Position numbers and translations under genes: made by a program. Of a stretch of DNA of 64,000 bases, positions 26,528 through 35,406 are shown piece after piece. Numbering within the stretch: the first letter of the stretch is position 1; every line of letters starts with the position of its first letter. Origin of the DNA: JAEUKA01 sp035328405 (GTDB lineage Bacteria > Myxococcota_A > Polyangia > Palsa-1104 > JAEUJZ01); contig DAOLIT010000023.1 of NCBI GenBank assembly GCA_035328405.1, positions 6,323 to 70,322 of the forward strand. Reading direction: 5' to 3'. The notes below the pieces were generated by a model. The model saw nothing but the letters and a program-made list of their open reading frames with translations, did not search any database and was not told where the DNA came from.

Positions 26528-27835
26528 CTACAGCCGGATGATCAGACTTTGGGCTGCCCCTTTGTGTGGCCGAGTCGCATTCCGCGTATCGACGAGCAAG
26601 CGGGCTTCTTGACACAGCCTCGCGTAGTCGATCGCAGAATGGTCCGTGAGGATCAAAATCGCATCGTAAGACGCCAAGTCCGCCAGCGGAACCGAGGCCA
26701 GTCTGTGTGTCCCTATCCTCACGGTCGGTACGTGTGGATCGTGGTATTCGACCCGCGCACCTTTGCCCTGCAATAGCTCGATCACGTCGAGCGCGGGCGA
26801 TTCCCGCACATCGTCGATGTCCTTTTTGTACGCCACGCCCAGAACCAACAGTCGCGACCCTCGCACCGCCTGGCTGCGGTCGTTCAGCGCGTCTTGGAGC
26901 CGCGACACCACGATTTCGGGCATCCGCGTGTTGATTTGGTCCGCCAAGTCGATAAAGCGCGCCTCGTATTTGAGCGTCCGCATTTTCCACGACAGATACA
27001 GCGGATCGACCGGGATGCAGTGCCCACCCAGGCCAGGACCCGGATAAAACGGCATAAAGCCAAACGGTTTCGTGGCCGCAGCGTCGATCACTTCCCATGT
27101 GTCGAGACCCAGTTTTTCGCACATGATCGCCACTTCGTTGACGAGGCCAATGTTCACTGCCCGAAACGTGTTTTCCAAAAGCTTCACCATCTCGGCGGCG
27201 TCCGTCGAAGAAACCGGCACCAGCCGTTCCATGATTTCTCCGTACAAAGCCTGGATCATGTCGAGGCAGACCGGCGTCGTGCCGCCAACCACTTTCGGCG
27301 TGTTTTTCGTCTGAAACCGCGCATTCCCTGGGTCCACTCGTTCGGGTGAAAACGCGAGGAAAAAATCGCGTCCGACGACAAGCCCCGATTCAGACAGCCT
27401 CGGCAACAAGACTTCGCGCGTGAAACCCGGAAACGTCGTCGATTCCAACACCACGAGCATTCCCGGATGCAAATGCGGCAGAAGCGCGTCCGCCGCAGCG
27501 ACGATGTAACTGTTGTCAGGCGACCGCGACTTGTTGAGCGGCGTCGGTACGCAAATGATGACCACATCCGTCGATTTGAGGCAGCTCGCGTCGGTGGTCG
27601 CGCTCACACGGCCCAGTTGAACCTGCTCGGACAGCGCCGCACAAGACACGTCTTTGATGTAACTCTCGCCCTGGTTGCACAGGGCCACGCGCTCAGCCGA
27701 CACGTCGTATCCCGTGACGCGAAAACCGGCGCGTGCCACCTCCAAAAGCAGTGGCAGGCCGACGTACCCAAGCCCGATCACCGCAACATGCGCCGTGTGT
27801 TGTGAAAGCTTTGTCCGAAGTGCTGTATGTGTCAT
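26528..27835 (-). CDS. Nucleotide-sugar dehydrogenase (UDP-GlcNAc/ManNAc/glucose type)
   Basis: A 435-residue NAD-dependent dehydrogenase that oxidises C6 of a UDP-sugar in two steps. The Rossmann motif VAVIGLGYVGLPLLLEVARAG starts near residue 17 (GxGxxG), FSPERVDPG follows, and the catalytic cysteine lies in GPGLGGHCIPVDPLYLSW. The C-terminal domain has LVLGVAYKKDIDDVRESPALDV. Sequence resembles the WbpA/TviB/WecC group more than Ugd, suggesting a UDP-N-acetylhexosamine substrate for surface polysaccharide. It stands alone, convergent with the preceding gene. Confidence 0.93.
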   Translation of the reverse strand: MTHTALRTKLSQHTAHVAVIGLGYVGLPLLLEVARAGFRVTGYDVSAERVALCNQGESYIKDVSCAALSEQVQLGRVSATTDASCLKSTDVVIICVPTPLNKSRSPDNSYIVAAADALLPHLHPGMLVVLESTTFPGFTREVLLPRLSESGLVVGRDFFLAFSPERVDPGNARFQTKNTPKVVGGTTPVCLDMIQALYGEIMERLVPVSSTDAAEMVKLLENTFRAVNIGLVNEVAIMCEKLGLDTWEVIDAAATKPFGFMPFYPGPGLGGHCIPVDPLYLSWKMRTLKYEARFIDLADQINTRMPEIVVSRLQDALNDRSQAVRGSRLLVLGVAYKKDIDDVRESPALDVIELLQGKGARVEYHDPHVPTVRIGTHRLASVPLADLASYDAILILTDHSAIDYARLCQEARLLVDTRNATRPHKGAAQSLIIRL

Positions 27836-27850
27836 TGCCGTGCCTGGCTT

Positions 27851-28648
27851 CTATCGTATGCGCCGCGACGTTGGCAAGGTGTGTTGCGCAAACAACCACG
27901 GAAGCAGAACCGGATTGGAAAAAGCGGCGGTCCACACGTCGTGCCCTTGGTGCGGATACTCGGTGTAGCGCGAAGCCGAAACGGCAGGTGCAGCCCGTGT
28001 TTGCAGTGCCCGAAACATGCGACGCGATCGCTCGACGGAAACCACGAGATCGTCTGCGCCGTGAAACAGCCACACCGGAATGTGCGCGATGTGGGGTGCC
28101 TGCGCCTCATCTGCGCCTCCACACACACTCACCCCTGCCGCAAACCCATCTGGACACCGAGACAACAAATCGAACACGCCAAAGCCTCCCATCGACAGGC
28201 CCACCACATACACCCGCGCCGGATCGACGCTGGGCCACCGCACCATGTCCGCAAGAAGCTGCAACACAAGACGCAAAGGACGCGACGGCTCTTCCAGAAA
28301 CGAATGGGTTTGCGCAGCCCAATCAACCTCCACCCAACGCGCTCCAAGCGGGCATTGAGGCAACACATAAACACACCGAAACGCCGCCTGTTTCTCATCG
28401 GTGCCCAGCAGTTCAGCCGCACCGTTTTTCAATTGCGCCTCGTTGTCTGTTCCTCGCTCTCCGGCCCCATGCAAAAACAGCACAAGCGGGAGTTTGGGCG
28501 GAACAGGGTCATGTCCCCGATCTCCCTCCGGCTTGTTCGGAACAAGCAGCCGATACGGCAGCGTTTCGCCCGTGTCTGGGTCCTTGTGTTCTCGTCTGAC
28601 AAACCGCTTGGCCCAGCATGCAAACGTATCCGACGAACCGTCGCGCAT
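27851..28648 (-). CDS. Alpha/beta-hydrolase esterase (polyhydroxybutyrate-depolymerase/dienelactone-hydrolase-like)
   Basis: A 265-residue hydrolase. After LPYRLLVPNKPEGD it has the oxyanion section LPLVLFLHGAGERGTDN, the nucleophile elbow GLSMGGFGVFDLL, the acid in WLFHGADDLVVS and the His in YPHQGHDVWTAAF. This is the pattern of esterases related to the PHB-depolymerase or 'phospholipase/carboxylesterase' group. No clear signal peptide. It lies 15 bp upstream of the nucleotide-sugar dehydrogenase, on the same strand, and is divergent from the large membrane protein. Substrate unknown. Confidence 0.85.
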   Translation of the reverse strand: MRDGSSDTFACWAKRFVRREHKDPDTGETLPYRLLVPNKPEGDRGHDPVPPKLPLVLFLHGAGERGTDNEAQLKNGAAELLGTDEKQAAFRCVYVLPQCPLGARWVEVDWAAQTHSFLEEPSRPLRLVLQLLADMVRWPSVDPARVYVVGLSMGGFGVFDLLSRCPDGFAAGVSVCGGADEAQAPHIAHIPVWLFHGADDLVVSVERSRRMFRALQTRAAPAVSASRYTEYPHQGHDVWTAAFSNPVLLPWLFAQHTLPTSRRIR

Positions 28649-28754
28649 TGCCGCTCGAGATTGCCTTCATCCACAGCAAAACCCAAGCCGGTCTTTGGTC
28701 TGTTCGCACGGTTTTTTGCCCGAGCAAACACCTAGATTTGTTATCGTCGGACGC

Positions 28755-31700
28755 ATGCGCAGGTTCCTCGGTGCCTTGGTTGCTGCGTTCTTCTTTCTGC
28801 TCGCAGGTACGGGTGTAGGTCGGTGTGCGGAGCCGCCCCAAACTCCCCCCGCAAAACTGGCGACTTCTCCGTCGGACACGGTGCCAAGCAGCCCGACTTC
28901 GCCGTGTGCGTCCTTCGACTCCCGCCGACTGCTCGCTGCGCATCTTGTCACCGGAAACGCCGAACCCGGTCGTATCTCGGACGAGGATCTTCGACTCGCC
29001 ATCGAGAAACAGAATCTCGACCTGCAATTCTTGGTCGCCACCGTGCCGGAACCGCGCCTCGGTTTCGACGGGACGCTCGAAGCCATGACGCGCGCTCTGG
29101 AGTCCGTCGGTTTTCTGTTGGATCGCCATCTTTTGCCGTGGCAGACAACCACCGACAGACCGTCCCCGGACGCACATTGTGTTTCCGAACAGCCCGGCGT
29201 CGCGTTGTTTCAGCGAGCGCATCATCAAGAACGCGACGATCGCTCGACCAGCCCGCCGACCAGCCCGCNNNNNNNNNNNNNNNNNNNNNNNNNNNNNNNN
29301 NNNNNNNNNNNNNNNNNNNNNNNNNNNNNNNNNNNNNNNNNNNNNNNNNNNNNNNNNNNNNNNNNNNNCGACCAGCCCGCCGACCAGCCCGCGCCGCAAT
29401 CTCCTTTTGCTATACCTCGTCGGAGAGTCGCCCATTTCCGGTGTCTCGAAAACCGCCCTCATTCGAGCTGTTGAGGATGTCCAGAATCTTCGCCGTCTTC
29501 TGCCGCCTTCCCGTTGCCTGTCTTGTGATGAGATTCGTCTCGTTGGCCCTGCGTTTTCCGGGGCTGTCGTTTCCCTCAAACAGGTGTTGGATTACTTCCC
29601 CACCCTCTCGTTTCACATTCTTTCGGGACGAGCCACCAACGGAGCCATTCGCAAACAACTCGAACAACAAACCCCCGCTCGTCGAGTCCGTTACCAAGCC
29701 ACCGTGATTCCCGATGACGCCCTGCAAACCGAGTTTTTTTGCTTTCTGACCGAGACGCTGGGTGCCGACGAACACGACATTGCGCTCATCACAGAATCTT
29801 CGACGGGATATGGACAAGCCGTCATTGCCTCTCAAGCCGGATACGAACCAGGCCCTCTTCCGCCCCACGACCGCGTTTTTCCCGCGTCGAAAAACCACAA
29901 AAGCCAGCACTGTCGGCGCTCGCATTGGCCCAGGCTGACGTTGCCCGTTCCGCTTCACGTCGCGAGGATTCACACAGCCGAGGCGAACAAAACAACTCCA
30001 CAGACCAAAACCAATGTGCCCATTCCCGAATTGCTTCCTTCTTTACAAATTCAACCTCTTCCCTCTGTGATAGATGATACGTTGCGCATAGATGTATTTC
30101 CAACCTTTTCTCCGCGCACAATCACCATAGCAGAACGATCCCTTGCACATATCCTAAGCACCATTTATGCAGAAAAAGTCCGTTTCGTCGGAATCATTGC
30201 TACAGACATTCAAGACAAGCTCTTTTTGGCGCGTCAAGTAAGATTATTTAGCCCAGATGTGGTTTTATTCACATTTGAAAGCGATATTCTACTTACACAT
30301 CCAGACGCCAGATCATATTTGAAAGGGATGCTGGTGGTTTCTCCCTATCCGCTTTTCACAAGAAATCAACAATGGAGCTATCCATTTCAAGGCCAACGCC
30401 AACGCATCCAGTTTTCGAGCGACGCCGACCAAGGTGTATATAATGCAACATTGGCCTTGCTCGGATATTCTGAACAGTTGATTGAGTATTCACAGGCCGC
30501 GCCAGGAATCGACAAACCAACAGGCCGTCCAGCGATCTGGATAAGTGCAATTGGGAATGATACCCTATTCCCACTGGCATTCGTGAAGGACTATGATGCA
30601 GACGGCTACATATATGAAAACAAAGCTGTCAAGTCAAACCAGTTTGAATATCGTTATTCTCCCTATCAACAGGGTTCCTTGAATTTTCTTCTTCTGCTCA
30701 TGGGATTTTTCGGATTGTGGCTTTCAGTCGGCTATTTTTGGCACTATTACTCGACGGAAAAAGCCCCCCCAATCTTGTTCTCTCCGCTTCGATTTTTCAG
30801 ACGGAGCAGAATCGCGAGGTCTTTGTTTGATGAGCAATTGGCCGAGCGTGAATTCCGTCGCCAACCAATGTTTTTGCTGTGTCTTTTCGTACCGGCATGG
30901 GTCGCCTATTTCGGTTTTACGACGGTTCATTTTATGCAGTTGAGAGATGGGAATTTAGACGAATTTTTGGATGAAAGGAGGCTTTCGTTGCTGATTCGCC
31001 CTTGGCTCCACATCGGGCATATCGGTGTTTATCAGAATCTCTCGTGGAAAGTGCTGTGTATCGCGGCTTTTTCGGCATTTACTCAATTTGTTTTGACTTT
31101 GACAATTGCGGACGCTTTTCTTCTAAATCTCTCTCCAAGATGGAGAATTGATTTACAAAAGAGTGTCTCATTGCTGTGGCAAGGTGCCAGCCGCATATAC
31201 AAGAGAGCTGTCGTTTCATTCGGTATATTCTTGGTTCTTGTGCTCGTCTCAGCAGTCTTCCTTCTATGGACCATGTTTGTAAACTATTTACAATTGGATT
31301 TCAACCATATGCTGTTTTTGCGTCGAAGTGCGCAACCGGCTTTTGGACTATCGCCGATGATGCCTCTTTTGTTGCTTGGATTTGGCGTTCAGTTGTTTGG
31401 TTATTGTGAATTGGAGCGGATTTATCTACTTGAAAAAGTAGCAACAGTCTACTTGGATCTTCTTGAGGAATTAGAAGGCGATTATGGTCTTCGCGCAAAG
31501 ATAACCGAAATTGCAAATCGCCTGGCAAGCCCGTCGTGGTGGGAAATGGCTTGGGGCATTTTGTTGGCGGTTTTGCAAGCAGCAACAGTGCTGTCCGAAT
31601 TGGTTACGCTTGAAGTCGCACCGCTGCATTTTTTGTTTCGTTTTCTCATTGCTTTACAAGTCGCAACCATTGGTTTTGTGTTTTATCGCTTTCTTCGTTT

Positions 31701-32628
31701 GTGGGCCGTTTTTCGGGAATTTTTGCAGCAACTTGGACACCACCCGCTGTCGCAATCGCTCGATCGTTTGCCCCACAAGTTCATTCGCAGCCTCGGTGCG
31801 CTGTTTTTGGAGGAACTGCCGGAAATGACGCGACGAGAAGCGACGCAGGCGCATTTCCGCATGTTGGTCAACCACATGGAGCAGCTCGACCCGAAACAAG
31901 ATCTGAAATTCCTACCACCGGCGGACGCGCAAGACATCGAGACCCTTCTGGAGGATTTGAAAAAGCTCTCTCCCGAGCTTGCGCGCGAAGGCACACAACG
32001 CACCACACCGGTTCCGCTGGATGTTGCCGACGCACAGGTCGTGCGAGCATCGCGACTGGTCACACGAATCCTCAAACGGTTTTGGCGCGCAAGACCGCTG
32101 CCGGGCTCTGTGACCATCGGAAAACCCGGCGAAGCGCAGCTTGCGGTGCGGCCCGGTCCCGATCAGAACACCGTCGAGGCTTTCGAGCGTCTTTTGCCCG
32201 ATTCGCTGCACCTGTGGCTGCGCCTCGCCGAGGACTTTTTGGCCATCCAAGTCGTCAGCTACATCAATCGGCTGTTTCCGCATCTGAGGAACGGTTTGCT
32301 GAATGTGACCGTCGGCTTTGTGCTGCTGCTCCTATCGCTCATCGTGTATCCGTTTCAGCCGCAGCGGTATTTGGTGCTTCTTTCGACGGTGCTGCTGGTC
32401 GTGACCGGGCCGGGAACGATGTACGTGCTGGCGCAAATGAACCGCGACGAAGTTCTGTCGAGAATCGCGAAAAGCCCACCTGGAAAACTGACTTGGGACC
32501 GCGCCTTTGTTTCGCAAGTCGTGATTTACGGCGTGCTGCCGCTTGTCAGCCTGATTGCGACGCAATTTCCCGAGGTTCGCGGCGCAGCGTTTTCGTGGAT
32601 CGAGACGGCGCTGAAAATCCTCAAATAA
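28755..32628 (+). CDS. Large exported multi-TM membrane protein spanning an assembly gap
   Basis: The left part starts at ATG 28755 with a signal peptide (MRRFLGALVAAFFFLLAGTGVG) and reads into a Thr-Ser-Pro-Pro repeat that meets the N run. The right part emerges from the gap in the same repeat phase (TSPPTSP) and stays open to the stop at 32628, so one gene with an unsequenced TSPP repeat is the simplest reading. After the gap a ~430-residue extracytoplasmic region has the look of a periplasmic ligand-binding or ABC-substrate fold (LTETLGADEHDIALITES, VRFVGIIATDI, VVLFTFESDILL). It is followed by at least six membrane segments (e.g. LNFLLLLMGFFGLWLSVGYFW, SLIVYPFQPQRYLVLLSTVLLVV). No known family recognised. 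The central section is noticeably more AT-rich than both ends. Confidence 0.7.
29242..29393 (+). repeat. 12-bp tandem repeat with scaffold gap (about 100 N)
   Basis: Both sides of the N run (about 29269-29368) carry the 12-bp unit CGACCAGCCCGC in tandem, two units on each side. The gap of round length is most likely a placeholder for a repeat array that could not be assembled. In the reading frame of the membrane protein the unit encodes Thr-Ser-Pro-Pro. True copy number is unknown. Confidence 0.9.
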
Positions 32629-32649
32629 CCTTTGGACAGCGACGGCAAT

Positions 32650-35277
32650 CTACGTCGGAAAGTGCGCCAAACGCGCGGCATGCTCTCGCAAACGCAACGT
32701 TTGTTCTTGATCGTGCTGTTCATCCTGCCAGCCGAGGAACAGCGACGCATCGCATCCCAGACGCCGCAATTCGTTTTCGGCGAGGTCCATCGCCTCGAAA
32801 AGCAGCTCCGGTTTGGCACGCGGGTGCCGAGGGTGCGTCGTCTGAGACTTTTTTGACGGATAAAACGGGTGAATGTTGAAGTCGAGCGGCAGGCCATACC
32901 GACGACAAAGTTCCGCGCCAAAGCGAATCCCGCCCAGCAAGTCTTCGACCGCTGCGTCCGCCGCAACGCCGGGCGGCGCAAAGACAAGATTCAGCCACAG
33001 ACCGACCGCATCTCCACTTTCAGCAACGGCTTGTGCCGCGCGTCGAACGGCGTCGAGCGGCATCCGTTTGTTCAACTGAATCAGCCGCACTTCGTCGTCG
33101 GCACTTTCGAGGCCCAATATGATCCGAAGAGCCACGTTCGATGGCAGGCCATCCCGCACGGGCCGCACTCGGTCGCGCGTCACAAATCCTTCGCGACTGT
33201 CGAGAGACAGCATTTTCAGGTTCGGCAACTTCGCCGCCTGCTCGCACAAAAAACGAAGCGCCTCGGGGGACATTTCCTTCTGCGCCAAAACCGACCCGGA
33301 ATTGTAAAAAACCAAATGTTCGATGGAAGCCCATTCGCGTCGGTAGTGGTGCTGAAACCACGCCCACCTGTGCGCATGATGGGCCGCATCCACTGCATGT
33401 CCCTCACCCTCGCCAATGTCACAATGGTTGCATTGTCCCAGGCGATGAAAAGGGCACGCGCCGTCTTTGGCTTCATTCCCGAACACGAGCGCCAGCCGCT
33501 TCCCGTATCGATCTCGCGAAGGCTCGAAACGCAGCGCCGCCGCAGGAGCCGCTTCGACGGAAGGCTCATCCCGCCGCACCACCAACACATCGTCGAGAAG
33601 CAGCGCATCCACACCGCACTCCGCCACCAAACGCACGGCTTCCCTCGGCATCTCGACGATCGGCTCTTGCACATTCAGCGACGTGTTGAGCACCATCGGA
33701 ACGCCCGTCCGCAGAAAAAACCGCTCGATCGCCAAGCGATACACCGACCCATCCTTTGACACGGACTGAGGCCGCGTGCTCCCGTCCCTGTGAACCACCG
33801 CCGCGATCTGGTCCGCGCGGCCTGGTTTCACTGGCACCGCAGCCAACATAAAAGGCAAAAGCAATTCCGCAGCGTCGGGCACGGACAACCAGTCCTTTGC
33901 ATGCTCCGCCAGAACCGCCGGGCCAAACGGACGAAAATCCTCACGCCGTTTGATGTCCCGATTGATTCGCTCGCGCATCCCATACAGCCTCGGATCGGCC
34001 AACAGCGACCGTCCCCCCAACGCACGAGGTCCCACCTCGCACCCGTCTGTGCGGTAAAAACCCACCACCTGTCCTCGGGCCAATCGTTCCGCGACTTCCT
34101 CGGCGGTGTCCGGCACTTTTTGCCACGGCAAACCACAGGTGCGCACCGTTTCGGCCACTTCCTCGGAACTCCGACGCGGCCCAAGCCGAGCACTCACCTG
34201 CAAAAAACGAGGCTGGCCGGGGTGCTGACGATGAAAAAGCGCAAGCGCCGCCCCCAGCGCCGTTCCCGCATCGTGAGCCGCTGGTTGCACAAACAGTTTG
34301 CGAAACACCTGCTCCCGAGCCACACGACCGTTCGCCGCACAATTGAGCGCGACGCCGCCCGCCATGCACACGTTCTCCAGACCAGTTTCTTGCTTGAGCC
34401 AGCGCAGAAGATGCAACAGCGTCTCTTCCGTTCTGTTTTGCAACGCAGCGGCCAAATCCGCACTGGCCTGGCTGGGCGGTTCGCCTTTGCCACACAACGC
34501 CTCGGGCACCGTTCGGGCCACCCAATTCGAGCCTGATTGCCTAAACGCAAATTCGTTCTCATCAACACAAAATGCACCTGGATTCAAAATTTGTATTGCT
34601 TTTGATAGCAAATTTTCATATCTATTTTTGTCTCCATAAGCAGCTAATCCCATTACTTTTGATGCACCATATGGGCCGAATCCGAGCGCATCCGAAACAA
34701 CCTCCCACACAAAGCCGAGTGAATGCGGATAAGAAAGCGTGCGAATCGCACACAATTTGTTCTTTTTCCCGCTTCCAAACCACGTCGTATCAAATTCCCC
34801 GATCCCATCTATCGCCAAAATCGCCGCTTCATCAAAAGGAGACGGATAAAACGCACTGGCGGCATGCGCCACATGATGCGGAACAAAATGAAACTGAAAC
34901 CGAGCCGCAGAACCGACGTGGACACGCACAATGTGCTCGATCGACAGCACGTCTGCGACGAAGCGAGTTTCGCCAGACTCGCTCCCAAAATCGCCTTTCT
35001 TTGGTGATCTATCGCATCCAATGTTTCGCAGTCGCTCGTGAGGCACAAACGGATACGCGATGTGATCCACGTCGGAAAAGAGAAGCCCAGCGTCCGCCAG
35101 ACAAATTTCCGCCGCAAGGCTGGGCCACTCCGCTGCGTTGTCGATTCGAGCCGCCTTGCCGTGTCGGACGCGCGAAAGGCGTTCTTCCTCGACCATGCAC
35201 GCGACTTTCCCATCGATCAGCAAGCAGGCCGACAGCTCGTGGTACGGCCCCGAGAGACCCAAAATCACGTTCTTCAT
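32650..35277 (-). CDS. NodU/CmcH-type carbamoyltransferase fused to a radical-SAM-like domain
   Basis: An 875-residue fusion. Residues 1 to ~545 are a complete carbamoyltransferase: a Kae1-like ASKHA domain (ILGLSGPYHELSACLL, HHVAHAASAFYPSP, AIDGIGEFDTTW, GASKVMGLAAYG, CMAGGVALNCAANGRV) and the C-terminal YrdC-like domain (GPRALGGRSLLADPR, FRPFGPAVLAEH, LNTSLNVQEPIV). These enzymes make carbamoyl-AMP and transfer the carbamoyl group to a hydroxyl. Residues ~600-875 hold a Cys motif, Cys608-x7-Cys616-x2-Cys619 (CPFHRLGQCNHC), followed by HLVFYNSGSVL, ALRIILGLESADDEVR and LNLVFAPPG, closely resembling the Elp3/archaeosine-RaSEA type of radical SAM domain. The fusion partner and product are unknown. 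A short AT-rich block lies within the gene at about 34540-34810. Confidence 0.85.
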   Translation of the reverse strand: MKNVILGLSGPYHELSACLLIDGKVACMVEEERLSRVRHGKAARIDNAAEWPSLAAEICLADAGLLFSDVDHIAYPFVPHERLRNIGCDRSPKKGDFGSESGETRFVADVLSIEHIVRVHVGSAARFQFHFVPHHVAHAASAFYPSPFDEAAILAIDGIGEFDTTWFGSGKKNKLCAIRTLSYPHSLGFVWEVVSDALGFGPYGASKVMGLAAYGDKNRYENLLSKAIQILNPGAFCVDENEFAFRQSGSNWVARTVPEALCGKGEPPSQASADLAAALQNRTEETLLHLLRWLKQETGLENVCMAGGVALNCAANGRVAREQVFRKLFVQPAAHDAGTALGAALALFHRQHPGQPRFLQVSARLGPRRSSEEVAETVRTCGLPWQKVPDTAEEVAERLARGQVVGFYRTDGCEVGPRALGGRSLLADPRLYGMRERINRDIKRREDFRPFGPAVLAEHAKDWLSVPDAAELLLPFMLAAVPVKPGRADQIAAVVHRDGSTRPQSVSKDGSVYRLAIERFFLRTGVPMVLNTSLNVQEPIVEMPREAVRLVAECGVDALLLDDVLVVRRDEPSVEAAPAAALRFEPSRDRYGKRLALVFGNEAKDGACPFHRLGQCNHCDIGEGEGHAVDAAHHAHRWAWFQHHYRREWASIEHLVFYNSGSVLAQKEMSPEALRFLCEQAAKLPNLKMLSLDSREGFVTRDRVRPVRDGLPSNVALRIILGLESADDEVRLIQLNKRMPLDAVRRAAQAVAESGDAVGLWLNLVFAPPGVAADAAVEDLLGGIRFGAELCRRYGLPLDFNIHPFYPSKKSQTTHPRHPRAKPELLFEAMDLAENELRRLGCDASLFLGWQDEQHDQEQTLRLREHAARLAHFPT

Positions 35278-35406
35278 GCGGGCATGCTACGAAAAAAACT
35301 CGGCGGCAACAGGCGGGGATTGCGACCGATCGAATGGCGATCGCATTTTCGTCTACGGAACGGGATGTGCGTCGCAAGGAAGCAAAGCGACGTGACGACC
35401 GATTTT

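Noticed and set aside
24689..29393. The short repeats at 24.7 kb and 29.3 kb as CRISPR arrays
   Set aside because: Units are only 12 bp, directly adjacent without spacers, and one array is coding; not CRISPR.
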